64,000 nucleotides of DNA from Bdellovibrionales bacterium CG10_big_fil_rev_8_21_14_0_10_45_34 (GCA_002778785.1 PEZS01000016.1:274453-338452), one strand, 5' to 3'; shown: positions 51,597 through 61,119, counted from the stretch's first letter. Numbers and translations are program-made. Notes: a model not told the origin generated them from the letters alone.

Positions 51597-52669
51597 AACT
51601 TCCACTCCTTGGGGCAGCCTTCCATTTTCGTTTTGAAGTACCCAATTTCATCAATCCAGTAGCTGCCATCATGCGGAAACTGCAGCTGATCTTTACTCGC
51701 CTCTATGCGACCCACGACTTCGCGGTCTTTGCCCTCTTCTTCAGCCTTTTCCAAATAAGCAAGTTTTTGCCTGAGATCGGCCTTCACAGCCTGCATCTTA
51801 TCGATCGTGCGTGAAATTTCCTTTAGTGACCTGGTAGCAAGAACTTTCAAGCGCTCAACGACACTTTTGTTTTGGACATTTTCAGGGGAACTCTTGAGAG
51901 ATTTCATTAAAGTCTGATCTCTGTGCAATCTCGTCGGAAGCAGATTCGCTACCTTAATGTAGTTTGTGATCGAGGGATCCTCACTCTTCGCAAGAGCTTT
52001 TAGAGCATCCATGGCCTCAGCGCCTAATTCCCCTTTTGCGATTTTTTCAAGCGACTTTATTTGAGGATCCATAGCTATTTGAAAATCCGTCAGCGACTCT
52101 GCTACTTTTTCAAAGTTGCAGGTTTTAAGGTGCGTGACACCTTTAACAAAGTAGAACTCCGGTGATCTTGTGGTATTAAAAAGTGGAGCTTCTACACTCA
52201 CGAGATCAGAGACCGCCTTGTCGTATTCTTTAAGACGACCATAGCTTTGAGCACGTTCTTCTAAAGAGAGCGACCACAAATCTGACTTTTTTGGAACCTT
52301 ACTATACTCCGAAACCGCATCTTCTAACTTGTCCCATGAAAAATAGACTCTAGCTTTTGTCAGGTGATACAGATCGGTCTCGATTTTCTTAGATTCTTTC
52401 AGTTTTTCGAGTACCTTGAGTGCGTCCGAATATCTACCCTTCGAAGATAAAGTCGACACAGTATCAAGTGAGGTGGCTTGCAAATGCAGCGATGCAAACA
52501 AAGTCATCACAAAGACTTTGGTCGGTTTTGAATTTAACGAAACAGAATGAAATATGAGGCGAGAGGCGGCAGGTGCTGCAAGCACAACATCGCGCAGCCA
52601 GGAACCCACAGTGCGTTCTAAAAACCAACGGCACTTCGAAAACATTATTAGATTTTTTACTCTCTTCAT
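51593..52669 (-). CDS. Repeat-like (TPR/SH3-like) exported protein of the cluster
   Basis: About 358 residues from ATG 52669, which has GGTGG eight bases upstream; the exact start is uncertain, as a signal-like stretch (KVFVMTLFASLHLQA) sits at about residue 55. The following part looks like TPR units: GRYSDALKVLEKLKESKKI, LEDAVSEYSKVPK and GRLKEYDKAVSDLVSV. The C-terminal third is coiled (IDKMQAVKADLRQKLAYLEKAEEEG). It overlaps the VWA gene by four bases. A scaffold role in the periplasm is the natural guess. Confidence 0.72.
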   Translation of the reverse strand: MKRVKNLIMFSKCRWFLERTVGSWLRDVVLAAPAASRLIFHSVSLNSKPTKVFVMTLFASLHLQATSLDTVSTLSSKGRYSDALKVLEKLKESKKIETDLYHLTKARVYFSWDKLEDAVSEYSKVPKKSDLWSLSLEERAQSYGRLKEYDKAVSDLVSVEAPLFNTTRSPEFYFVKGVTHLKTCNFEKVAESLTDFQIAMDPQIKSLEKIAKGELGAEAMDALKALAKSEDPSITNYIKVANLLPTRLHRDQTLMKSLKSSPENVQNKSVVERLKVLATRSLKEISRTIDKMQAVKADLRQKLAYLEKAEEEGKDREVVGRIEASKDQLQFPHDGSYWIDEIGYFKTKMEGCPKEWKL

Positions 52670-52693
52670 AAAATTAACCACCAGTACGCCCCA

Positions 52694-53545
52694 TTACAAA
52701 AGAACACCTACACCCAAAGAAAAGTGCACTGTGCCTTGAGTGCGAGTACCCGAAATAATCTGATCTTCATAACTTTGATGTTTAACTTCGACCCTCGATG
52801 TGAATGTGTTATTCCACCACACACCAACGCCGCCGCCTGCCGTCCAAGTATTGGAGGCTCCTGAGTTCAGAGTCATTTGCCCGTACCCTGCTAAACCATA
52901 GATATCAAACTGGGTGACGCCTAGGTTGAAGAAGTTGAGTTTTCCGTAAAGTGGAGAAAATGTGACAACTCCCATCGTTGAAGACAGTGGAAAGTCCACA
53001 TCTGGTCGGATGTAATCGTCGCCAATGGCTTGCCTTCTGACAGCTTCATCAAACTGTCTCCTGCCTTCAGGAGTCAGACTGTTGTTGTAACTAGCATAAC
53101 GCACGCCTAATGAAATCTGGGGAATTATGTGGAAGTCGGCAGAAGCTCCCCACAACTTTGTGTCTACGTAGGAGTCGCTGTTAGAAACGAAAGCTCCGTT
53201 AATCCCTAGCTCTAGTCGTAAATTTCGATCTACAAGACGGTTTTGCACAACGCGCACTTTTTGCCGAGAGTCTAGGGCCTGAGCTCGCTCTAAAAATTCA
53301 TTGTTGTCACCCAAAGTGTTTAACTTGTAACTTACGGGAGCATCTTCGCTCTTGCGCACCGATTTGCTTTTTGAAACGCTTGAGCCTCGTGCTTTTCTGG
53401 CTGATTTAGCAACTGACTTTTTTGATTTCCTTGCCGCGTGAGCATTTGTCCAGTTCAATGAACTGCCACCTTCGGGGCTCCAGTCAAAAGCGAATCCGAG
53501 TGAAAACGCTATTACCAAAAAGCCAATTTTTTTAAATGCTTTCAT
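52694..53545 (-). CDS. Outer-membrane beta-barrel protein of the cluster
   Basis: 283 residues. Signal peptide (IGFLVIAFSLGFA), then a Lys/Ser-rich stretch (ARKSKKSVAKSARKA) and beta strands alternating hydrophobic and polar, ending VHFSLGVGVLL with a terminal hydrophobic residue as in porin-like barrels. Length and position match the outer-membrane barrel components of Agl/Glt clusters. It overlaps the lipoprotein gene upstream by four bases. Confidence 0.78.
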   Translation of the reverse strand: MKAFKKIGFLVIAFSLGFAFDWSPEGGSSLNWTNAHAARKSKKSVAKSARKARGSSVSKSKSVRKSEDAPVSYKLNTLGDNNEFLERAQALDSRQKVRVVQNRLVDRNLRLELGINGAFVSNSDSYVDTKLWGASADFHIIPQISLGVRYASYNNSLTPEGRRQFDEAVRRQAIGDDYIRPDVDFPLSSTMGVVTFSPLYGKLNFFNLGVTQFDIYGLAGYGQMTLNSGASNTWTAGGGVGVWWNNTFTSRVEVKHQSYEDQIISGTRTQGTVHFSLGVGVLL

Positions 53546-54726
53546 AAGTCACCTGCGTGCTTAAATTTGATGTTAAGTAACTTTAAGGGTGCAAAGTCAG
53601 GATTATCTTCTCTCCTTGCTCTTACAGCAAAGGCACCCTCTATATCACCCTCTTGATTTTTCTTATACTTGTACTGAGATGGCTTCGACTTTATTTCGTT
53701 AATGATTTTGACGACATCAAAAGTCTTCTGAGTGACATAAAGAGATCTACCTTTTGAAGTGGCTACGAGTTTGGGTTTGACGGATGGATTCACGATTTCA
53801 AACTTTGACAAATCTATTATTGGGTTTTCTTTCGACTGAATATCCTCGTCAAATATGATATCTACAAAAAGGCTCTCTTCTATATTTTTTGAGGATTGGG
53901 AGATCAAAGTAGCCTTAGTCGCTAAAAGCTCGATTTGGATGTTAAGATTATTTTTGCTTCCTGCTTCTAGTTGAATGACCGGCACATCGCCTTCAGCGAT
54001 AATCTCAGCGCCGCCAGAGACGGGCTTCACACTAGATATGCTCAAACTGTTTGTCTTCTGGATAAATACATTTAAGTCTGATTTACACTCTGTCGAAGCC
54101 TGGGGCCCTCCCGCTTTGACAGCTCTCTTAATGGAAAACTTCACTCTTCGTATATTGGCGCCCGCTTCTACGGCTTGTTGAGGCGCATTAACCTGGAGCT
54201 TGTAAAATTGGATTCCATCCTTGGAGGTATCTCGTCCTTGCTTCCCTAAGTTGGGATTCCCTGGATCAGTAGAATTGGGATGGTTTGCATCCGCGGTTTG
54301 TTCTACTTTCGTAACTGAAACACTGTTGTCAGCAATCATTGTTTGACCTAGTTCCTCGTCAGAAGTTACCACAAGGTCAATTAAGTTAAGGTCCGCAAGT
54401 CCACCTAATGTGATATCCACTAGAGCACGAGTTCTCTCAGAATCATCGTCAGAAGACTGGGCCTCGTCGACTACTACAGCACTATCGGAAAGATGTATCT
54501 GAGGGCAAACTGCCAACTTTTGAGCAGTAACAACTCTTTGGTAGCCAGCCACATCATTCTGTAAAACCTCATAACCCAGTGTGGGGTTTTTGTTTTGTGC
54601 ACAACCGACCACTACAAGTAGCGAAAGCGCCGGTATAAGAGGCTTAGCAGTCTTTAGTTTTAGATTCAGCATTTTCGAAAGAACCGAATCACTGCAAATG
54701 TTGACACTAAAATTTGCTTTTTTCAT
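53542..54726 (-). CDS. Lipoprotein of the cluster
   Basis: 394 residues from ATG 54726, with GAGG six bases upstream. A hydrophobic segment ends in lipobox VVGC (about residue 38). The mature part is beta-rich with Ser/Asp clusters (DEAQSSDDDSERTRAL). No family recognised. Overlaps the barrel gene (ATGA) and follows the AgmX-like gene after 13 bases, so it is expressed with them. Confidence 0.78.
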   Translation of the reverse strand: MKKANFSVNICSDSVLSKMLNLKLKTAKPLIPALSLLVVVGCAQNKNPTLGYEVLQNDVAGYQRVVTAQKLAVCPQIHLSDSAVVVDEAQSSDDDSERTRALVDITLGGLADLNLIDLVVTSDEELGQTMIADNSVSVTKVEQTADANHPNSTDPGNPNLGKQGRDTSKDGIQFYKLQVNAPQQAVEAGANIRRVKFSIKRAVKAGGPQASTECKSDLNVFIQKTNSLSISSVKPVSGGAEIIAEGDVPVIQLEAGSKNNLNIQIELLATKATLISQSSKNIEESLFVDIIFDEDIQSKENPIIDLSKFEIVNPSVKPKLVATSKGRSLYVTQKTFDVVKIINEIKSKPSQYKYKKNQEGDIEGAFAVRARREDNPDFAPLKLLNIKFKHAGDL

Positions 54727-54739
54727 CGTGTACCTCACC

Positions 54740-55936
54740 TTATCCCATTCTCTTTAGAACAAACGGGTAAGTTACGCTCACTTTGACATTTCCTTTTGGC
54801 TGAGGAAATCGCCATGCCCTAAGTTTATTAACAATGCAGCCTTCGACCTTAGAAGAATCAACGCTACTACTATGAAGCTTCGCAAGGCTCACGCGCCCAT
54901 TCGGTGAAATTTCGAAGTAAACCGAGACTCTTCCGTTCATTGAAGGAGCTGACTGAAGCCCTTGTTCATAACAATAGATAACTTGGCCAAGATTTCTTTG
55001 AACGACGGCATTGATTTGATCCCTGTCGAGTCCACCTACAACTGTTGCCTCTTCGCTGAGCGGTAAGTAGTAGCCGCCTGATCGGCCAGCCATCCTAACG
55101 GACCCGTATCCCTGCTGACCGCTACCAGCGCCGCGCGTACCTATACCATCGTAGCCAGCAACAGAACCACTTGATCCTACGCCTGAGGAAACTAGACCCT
55201 TGCCAACCAAAGCTCTTGCATGCCCGCCCTTCGCTTTTGCGGAATCAAAACCAAAACCACTCGACTTAGACTTAGTGGCGGACTTTCCACCCGACCCAGT
55301 AGAGTTTGGTGAGAACCCGCCAAGTGCAGCCAATGCACCCATTCTCTTAAGTTGATCGCCGGTCTTTAGTGTTACCGTCTTTCTGACTTTGCGCTTGGTA
55401 ACTCGCGCTGTCTTAACGACTTTGTTTTGTTTTGCCACCTTCACTTTTCTTTTCGTTTTGATAATTTTTTCTTTTGAGACACTCACCGTCTTAACCGGCT
55501 TCTTTACTTCTTTCGGCTGCTCAAACACTGTAACTATTCGAGCTTCTGGCATCGCCTTAGGCTTAAGAAGCCAACCAAGCATAAATATAATCGCAAGACT
55601 TGCTGCAAATACTGCTGATGTTCTCTTCATAAAGAACAGCAGATCTTTCTCTTCCTCTTCTTCTTTGGCTTCTATGTGAGCCTGTGGCTGAGAAGTTACT
55701 TCTGAATACTCAACATGGCCCCATTCGCCCTTTAAAATGGGGTTCTTAGCAGTCTTTTTTAGGCCACCCAAGTCCACGTATTCAATACCTTCATCAATAA
55801 GAAATTTAACATTGGATACGAACTCAATTCTTCGATTGTCGAACCGATAGATGAGATGAAGACTAGGAGTGTTTTCTTCTACAACTCTCGTCAAGTCACC
55901 TTGCGAATTAAAGAGTTGAAACCGTTTGCTATTCAT
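54740..55936 (-). CDS. AgmX/PglI-type TonB-like energy transducer
   Basis: 398 residues. Residues 1-95 are cytosolic with an acidic end (EAKEEEEEKD). One membrane helix at ~105-125 (VFAASLAIIFMLGWLL). Then a Lys-rich periplasmic linker (~140-200), a Gly/Ser/Tyr-rich stretch, and from ~300 a C-terminal domain IYCYEQGLQSAPSMNGRVSV...FPQP...YPFVLKRMG typical of AgmX/PglI proteins of Myxococcus gliding systems. It would pass energy from the TolQ/ExbD motor across the periplasm. It is co-directional and overlaps the next gene by four bases. Confidence 0.86.
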   Translation of the reverse strand: MNSKRFQLFNSQGDLTRVVEENTPSLHLIYRFDNRRIEFVSNVKFLIDEGIEYVDLGGLKKTAKNPILKGEWGHVEYSEVTSQPQAHIEAKEEEEEKDLLFFMKRTSAVFAASLAIIFMLGWLLKPKAMPEARIVTVFEQPKEVKKPVKTVSVSKEKIIKTKRKVKVAKQNKVVKTARVTKRKVRKTVTLKTGDQLKRMGALAALGGFSPNSTGSGGKSATKSKSSGFGFDSAKAKGGHARALVGKGLVSSGVGSSGSVAGYDGIGTRGAGSGQQGYGSVRMAGRSGGYYLPLSEEATVVGGLDRDQINAVVQRNLGQVIYCYEQGLQSAPSMNGRVSVYFEISPNGRVSLAKLHSSSVDSSKVEGCIVNKLRAWRFPQPKGNVKVSVTYPFVLKRMG

Positions 55937-56226
55937 CGCATTCCCTCAGTGAGTTCAATTCGGTCCGACAGGCTGGTACGATAATCCACAAGGTCGATAA
56001 GATTCTTTGATTTTTCAATTCCAGCGGTTGCTCCAAGTGGGCTTTGATAGCGACCACTTGCAGTTAATCCATCGAATACGAAGTTTGTTCCCAGCTTTAC
56101 ATTCTTATTGTTTGCTGCGACCTTTTGGTCTGAACCTTTAGCTGCTTTCTTCGCTGCAATAGAAAGGGGGGCACTGAGTAAAAAACACATGGCTATGACA
56201 AAATTTGTGGTGCTCTTGAGACTCAT
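55933..56226 (-). CDS. Small secreted protein of the cluster
   Basis: 97 residues with a signal peptide (FVIAMCFLLSAPLSIAA), a Lys-rich stretch and a short conserved-looking end (RTSLSDRIELTEGMR). No family recognised. It overlaps the AgmX-like gene by four bases and lies three bases after the TPR gene, so it is probably a structural accessory of the same machine. Confidence 0.7.
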   Translation of the reverse strand: MSLKSTTNFVIAMCFLLSAPLSIAAKKAAKGSDQKVAANNKNVKLGTNFVFDGLTASGRYQSPLGATAGIEKSKNLIDLVDYRTSLSDRIELTEGMR

Positions 56227-56229
56227 AGC

Positions 56230-59157
56230 CTATCTCCTTTGCCTTTCGTCGATTTGTTTCATTCTTTCATCTATAAATGCAATTAAGGGACCGTTTCCTT
56301 GCAACTGGGCCACCTCTAAAACACCCTCTAAACGAGCTGGATCGAGTGGCCGTTCACGCAGGCGAGCCTGAGCTTTAACTAGCTCTTTGTGTGATCCTTG
56401 CACTTTAGCCTGAGCCTTATCATAGGCGCGAACTTGCGACGAACTCAGCCACTTCTTCATCTGTCCAAACTCGTACCGACCTAGTTCGCGATAGGCAGCT
56501 ACAGAACTAGAAGCGGTTGCCAATATTTCAGAAAAACCTTTTTTCAACGCATCCTTCGACCGTACTTTCTCTAGACGTATCTCTTCGTTTGCGGCCTGGT
56601 ACTGATTGGCCTTTGTCTCGAGTATTTGTCTGTAGAGTCTACGCTCCTGCGCCTTCAGCCCCTTAGGAGAAGGAAGCCTGAGAATATCGCGTTTGAAGTC
56701 TGAATATACTGCAGCTAGATGGTCTTGAGATTCAAGAATTCCTATCAAATCGCCGCTGATAGAAATCTGCTGATACAAACTCTGAAGCTCAGAGATCATC
56801 TTCAGCCGTGCTTTTATGTCTCTTTGAAGCTGACGATCAGAGCGAGTTCTTAGTTTTTGAGCAATGATTTTGTATCGGAGGTCGCTAGCATCTTGGCGAC
56901 TCAATAGACGTGCGACTTTAGTTGCATCCGGCGAACTTCGATAGCTATTGAATTGTTTTGTGAACTTCCGTAGCTGAGTGGCCGATGGGCTCTTAGCAAA
57001 GATTTCAAGAGCAAGTAGCGTTGCCTCGTTGGGATACCCAGAAAAGTATTTAAGCTCTTTAAAAAATCCAGGCCAAGGGTTACGCTTTTTGAGAATCAGC
57101 TGTGAGCGAATTTCAACAGAAGCCGCACCTCTGGGGTGAGCTTTTAAATACCTTCGATAGTGTTGGTCCGCCGGTTTACCCGCAAGCTCTGCAAGTAGAC
57201 CAAGCCTCAAGTCTTTGTCGGATTTACTTTGAATAGATTTAGATTTAAGAGCCCAACGGTAAGCCTCAGCAAATTCAAATGTAACCTCAGAAGCCCACAA
57301 CAAGCCTTCGTAAGAAAACTGTCTGTCACTTTCACTGATGCCTTTAACTTCCAAAAGCTTGAGAGCATTTATCCTCACTGCCTTTGGTTCTCCGAGACGC
57401 TCGTAACCAACAATTAGATTTCTATACCTTTTGATCAAATCGTCTCTCTTTGCACCTGAAGTCGGAGCTTTCTCAAGAGATTTAAGTTTTCCTTCAAGTT
57501 GAGTTTCGTTACCGTTGTTCTGGTTTAGCACAACCGCTAGAGAGTTCACGGCTGTTCTACGATGAATGTCCAAGAATCGAGTTCTTTCATTCAAAAATAG
57601 CTCAGCATAGATCTTTGAGTTTTTAAGAATAGCTTCTTCATCCCCCAGAAATTTGTAAGAATCCAGCGACAGATCTGCTGCCTTAACCCTTTGGCTTTGG
57701 TCGGGCCAGTTTGGCTTAAGAGCCAGTCGCCTAAAACCTTCTGCGGCTTGCTTGTATTGCTTTTGTTCATACAATGCATAGATCAACTGGTATTCAACGA
57801 GAGCCGCTTGAGAACCGTTAGGGTTGATATCAAGATACTCTCTCAATGCTTGCTCTTTGAACTTCGGGTCACGAGTGTTCTCAGCGTTTTCGATGGCGAG
57901 AGTGAGGATTGGCTCTAGCGCAAGGCCCCCACTCGAAGACTTGTGTCCTTTTTTGCTTAAAACTCTAGCTCCTTGAAGATACAACTGAAAGGCTTTTTGG
58001 TATTCCTTAATCTCTGAGGCCACCTGGGCGGACCAGACGTAAACCTCTGCGTCGTCTTCAAAACATCTTAGGTAAACTTCGTAAGCACTCAAGAGACTGC
58101 GACTAGGAGAAGTCTTCTCTTTTTTGTTCCATGTTATCAGCAGCGCTCGAAAGTCATTCTGCACATTCTCACACGCTTTACAGTCCCCTTTTCGAATCCT
58201 CTTTTCTACGTTTGCTAAGTCTTTCAAAGTTTGCGAGAGCTGATTGAGGTCATAGTGACTCTGCGCGAGTTTCATAAAGCCGGCCACTTTGTCTTCATCG
58301 TCTGTCGATTTCAAAAGAGCTACCCTGGCCCAAATGAGGCTCGATCCTCTTTTGTTACCTAACCTATCTGCCTCGGAGCCGAGAAAACTCAATAGCTCAC
58401 TTTGCTCTTTAACTGGAGCCTTTGCTATGAATGCATCGATCTGGGCCTCATTAAATCCTTTACGAGCCAGTATCGTGGCGTAGTCTCGCATAAGATCCGA
58501 CCAAAACGAGTTCAACCCTAAAGCTTTTGCCAGATTAATACCGCTATCGAGTTCATTTAGAGCTTGTTGATCTTTCGAAAGGTTTACGAGACACCATGCC
58601 GATCGGTAGTGAACATAGGCCTGATCTTTTGGTTCGGCTTGAGGCCGCGCTTTTCTATATAGCTTTATTGCCGCTGAATAGTTCCCTTGAGTGAAGTCTA
58701 AGTCAGCAATGCCAATGAGAGCTTTTACGCTTGCCTCCCGATTGGGATGGCTCTTCAAAACTGTTTTGTAGTTTTTCCTGGCTTCGCCGAGATTCCCCAG
58801 CGTTTGATGAAGATGCGCAAGTTGTAGCAGTATGCGTATTCTCGTCTCACCGCGCTGCTGCTTTATCTCGTTGGAATAAAGCCCGATGGCTTTTCTTCGG
58901 TACGCTTCAGACTCTCTGCATGTGACACAGTTTGTTCGCCCTGCTTCTTCATCAAGCAGTCTTGCCTTTTCACTGTAGAGGTCGGCAAGGCGAAGTTTTG
59001 CATGCTCTGAGCCGGGTACATGATTAGTCGCCTCAGCAATCGGCTCAACTTGCGTTATTACAGCAGAGATTTCCGCGAGTGAATAGACTCCTTCGGCGGC
59101 CTGCGCTTGGCTCACTAGAGCAAAAGCGAGAGTAACAAAAAGTAGTTGCCATCTCAC
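56230..59157 (-). CDS. Giant TPR protein of the cluster
   Basis: 975 residues. Signal peptide (LLFVTLAFALVSQAQA), then TPR-like helical pairs along most of the chain: RILLQLAHLHQTLGNLGEARKNYKTVLKSHP, IADLDFTQGNYSAAIKLYRKA, AWCLVNLSKDQQALNELDSG, ALYEQKQYKQAAEGFRRLAL. It would be a long periplasmic scaffold, comparable with the TPR proteins of Glt complexes. It overlaps the ExbD gene by four bases. Confidence 0.85.
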   Translation of the reverse strand: MRWQLLFVTLAFALVSQAQAAEGVYSLAEISAVITQVEPIAEATNHVPGSEHAKLRLADLYSEKARLLDEEAGRTNCVTCRESEAYRRKAIGLYSNEIKQQRGETRIRILLQLAHLHQTLGNLGEARKNYKTVLKSHPNREASVKALIGIADLDFTQGNYSAAIKLYRKARPQAEPKDQAYVHYRSAWCLVNLSKDQQALNELDSGINLAKALGLNSFWSDLMRDYATILARKGFNEAQIDAFIAKAPVKEQSELLSFLGSEADRLGNKRGSSLIWARVALLKSTDDEDKVAGFMKLAQSHYDLNQLSQTLKDLANVEKRIRKGDCKACENVQNDFRALLITWNKKEKTSPSRSLLSAYEVYLRCFEDDAEVYVWSAQVASEIKEYQKAFQLYLQGARVLSKKGHKSSSGGLALEPILTLAIENAENTRDPKFKEQALREYLDINPNGSQAALVEYQLIYALYEQKQYKQAAEGFRRLALKPNWPDQSQRVKAADLSLDSYKFLGDEEAILKNSKIYAELFLNERTRFLDIHRRTAVNSLAVVLNQNNGNETQLEGKLKSLEKAPTSGAKRDDLIKRYRNLIVGYERLGEPKAVRINALKLLEVKGISESDRQFSYEGLLWASEVTFEFAEAYRWALKSKSIQSKSDKDLRLGLLAELAGKPADQHYRRYLKAHPRGAASVEIRSQLILKKRNPWPGFFKELKYFSGYPNEATLLALEIFAKSPSATQLRKFTKQFNSYRSSPDATKVARLLSRQDASDLRYKIIAQKLRTRSDRQLQRDIKARLKMISELQSLYQQISISGDLIGILESQDHLAAVYSDFKRDILRLPSPKGLKAQERRLYRQILETKANQYQAANEEIRLEKVRSKDALKKGFSEILATASSSVAAYRELGRYEFGQMKKWLSSSQVRAYDKAQAKVQGSHKELVKAQARLRERPLDPARLEGVLEVAQLQGNGPLIAFIDERMKQIDERQRR

Positions 59158-59594
59158 AGCAGTTCTCCGCCTTCTTCAGCAGCAAACAACACTTTGGCAA
59201 ATCCCGCCTGCAGACTTGCGGAAACTATGGGATTAATTTCATCAAAAGGAGTGTTGGCATCTGCCTGAATGATCACCGAGGGATCTTTTTGCCATTCTGG
59301 GTTACCACTTAATTTGGCCACCAATACCTGTCGCAGTTCAGCAATTGAAACGGGCTTATCATCGACCGTCAGTTGCCCGTTAAAGAGAATGACCTTCGGC
59401 CCGGCAGTTGCGATCTCAGTTTTTTCGGCAGAAGGGAGCGTTAGCCCATGTGGTACATCTATGGAGTTTTCGCCAAAAACTGTCGCGCTTAGCAGATATA
59501 CGATCAGTATCGAAAAACAATCGACGAGCGACGTCAGCGTTAATGTTGCAACGGATCTCTTTTTTCTTTTTTTGTCTGATCTTAAATATTTCAT
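59154..59594 (-). CDS. ExbD/TolR-family protein, second copy
   Basis: 146 residues. N-terminal helix LTLTSLVDCFSILIVYLLSATVF with the membrane Asp (VDCF) that carries the proton pathway, then a periplasmic domain ending SLQAGFAKVLFAAEEGG. It pairs with the other ExbD and the TolQ-like protein as the stator of a proton-driven motor. The gap to the next ExbD gene is 69 bases. Confidence 0.9.
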   Translation of the reverse strand: MKYLRSDKKRKKRSVATLTLTSLVDCFSILIVYLLSATVFGENSIDVPHGLTLPSAEKTEIATAGPKVILFNGQLTVDDKPVSIAELRQVLVAKLSGNPEWQKDPSVIIQADANTPFDEINPIVSASLQAGFAKVLFAAEEGGELL

Positions 59595-59663
59595 TTCAAT
59601 TTAACTCACTTTGTTGACCAGTTGATCTAACAGGACGCTGCGCCGATCGCACCTCAAACTTAC

Positions 59664-60107
59664 TTAAAGAGGCGCAACTCCGACATCTTTAAACTCATTT
59701 TGCTTTAGTAGATCCATTACTCTCACTACACTTGCCAAAGGAGCCGCCTCACTCGGAAAGAGCAAAGCCGTTGTCATCTGCGAATGTTGTGACCGTACAT
59801 CTGATAGAAAGGCCTTAAGATTCGCTAAAGAGATTTTTCTTCTCTCTGTCTTACCGGTTGCTGCAACTCCACCATGAATGGCTACATCTACTGCTCTTGC
59901 ATTTTCGACGTAGATCCAAAGTGACAAACTTGTGTCAGCCTTAGACTCAAATTCACTTCCGAGAGCTTGCTTCGATGAAAGTGCGCCATTCTTTACAAAC
60001 ACCGTTGCCAGCAGTAAAAAACAGATACAGACAGCCATAATCGAGATGACTGGCATCAAGTCCAGATCTGTTTTCTCCTCTTTTTGGCTTCGTCTTTTGA
60101 TTTTCAT
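59664..60107 (-). CDS. ExbD/TolR-family protein, first copy
   Basis: 147 residues. Helix DLDLMPVISIMAVCICFLLLATVF; the usual Asp position reads M/I rather than D in the membrane core, with D at the flanking DLDLMP. The periplasmic part ends with LLKQNEFKDVGVAPL. Its ATG overlaps the TGA of a short upstream ORF (60104-60107). Two ExbD types beside one TolQ match the AglR/AglQ/AglS pattern of Myxococcus. Confidence 0.87.
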   Translation of the reverse strand: MKIKRRSQKEEKTDLDLMPVISIMAVCICFLLLATVFVKNGALSSKQALGSEFESKADTSLSLWIYVENARAVDVAIHGGVAATGKTERRKISLANLKAFLSDVRSQHSQMTTALLFPSEAAPLASVVRVMDLLKQNEFKDVGVAPL

Positions 60108-60256
60108 GAACTCAATCCTTCCAAATCACTTAAGTTCTGCTGTCTAAGCTTCAGAGCTTGTTTAGTCTGAGCTTCTTCAATCTGACCTTTGTTAACCAAA
60201 CCTCTTAATCTTAGATTCAGGGGCCAGACTGTGTAGTCTGACCTTTGCCGTTTTAA
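60104..60256 (-). CDS. Short open frame in phase with the TolQ-like gene, no standard start codon
   Basis: Fifty codons run without a stop from 60256 to a TGA at 60104 that overlaps the ExbD ATG by four bases. The predicted peptide (GLVNKGQIEEAQTKQALKLR, then QQNLSDLEGLSS) is an obvious amphipathic helix, not random. There is no ATG or GTG; a TTG at 60199 is the best start. The frame is the same as the upstream TolQ-like gene, whose TAA is followed by TTT AAG TAG before this stretch. It may be a separate small gene or a cut-off C-terminal extension. Confidence 0.45.
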   Translation of the reverse strand, partial: LKRQRSDYTVWPLNLRLRGLVNKGQIEEAQTKQALKLRQQNLSDLEGLSS

Positions 60257-60265
60257 CTACTTAAA

Positions 60266-60940
60266 TTACTTTCTGAATCGACTTACTTTTGCTGTCTGAA
60301 TGGGTTGATAGTTGAAGCTCAACCAGTTGAAAATCCTTGTTGCTCCAGACTCCAAATCGTCTTGCAGCTGTTGTGTGCGGCTAGAAAGAATTGAGTGCAT
60401 AACAAGTGCAGGAATCGCTACAATAAGACCGTAGGCAGTGGTGTTCATCGCAAGTGCCACACCTTCGGTGAGCATTTGAGACTTATCAGCTGCCGAAAGA
60501 GCGGCCGCACCAGAGAAGGCTTGAATCATACCGACGATAGTTCCCAAAAGGCCTGTTAGCGTTGCGATATTGCCGAGCATGGCTAGGAAGTGAGTTCTTT
60601 TTTCGAGACGCTGAGACTGAACGTTCAATACCTCAGACATTCTCGATTCGATCTCTTCACGGCCTCCGCTGTTAAGCCCGGCCTGAATTCCCGCCATGGC
60701 AACTGGAGCAATCGCGTTTGAAGCCGACATCTTTTCAGCACCAGCAAGCGCCTCTTCAAGCCGTGCAGACTTGATGGCACTTTCAAACTGATTAGCAGTT
60801 TTTGTTTGATTCGGCTGCTTTCTTAAATAGAGGTAGAATGCTCTTTCAAGAATAATAGCTATCGACACGATCTGAACGCCGAGAATTGCGAACATCCAAA
60901 TGCCGCCATTAGTAAATGCCTGTGAAATATAGGTAAACAT
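60266..60940 (-). CDS. TolQ/ExbB/MotA-family motor protein
   Basis: 224 residues with three membrane helices: GIWMFAILGVQIVSIAIILERAFYLYL near 14-40, then AMLGNIATLTGLLGTIVGMIQAF near 120-142 and MNTTAYGLIVAIPALVMHSIL near 164-185. This is the AglR-type partner of the two ExbD genes below it. It starts the ~10.5-kb minus-strand cluster that ends with the VWA lipoprotein. No other motor gene is nearby. Confidence 0.93.
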   Translation of the reverse strand: MFTYISQAFTNGGIWMFAILGVQIVSIAIILERAFYLYLRKQPNQTKTANQFESAIKSARLEEALAGAEKMSASNAIAPVAMAGIQAGLNSGGREEIESRMSEVLNVQSQRLEKRTHFLAMLGNIATLTGLLGTIVGMIQAFSGAAALSAADKSQMLTEGVALAMNTTAYGLIVAIPALVMHSILSSRTQQLQDDLESGATRIFNWLSFNYQPIQTAKVSRFRK

Positions 60941-61119
60941 GGTTTTCCTCCGTCAACTCTACTAACTCGCAAGCTTTATACCTACCCCAGTGGCTACTGG
61001 CTTGCTGGACACGGAAGCACTCGTGAAAGGATTTCAGAAACTGACTAAGATTTGTCACTTTTTTAAGCCTCTGATTTTGCTTTTCAGGGCGGCAGTGCTA
61101 AAACAGTGACGGTTCGATT

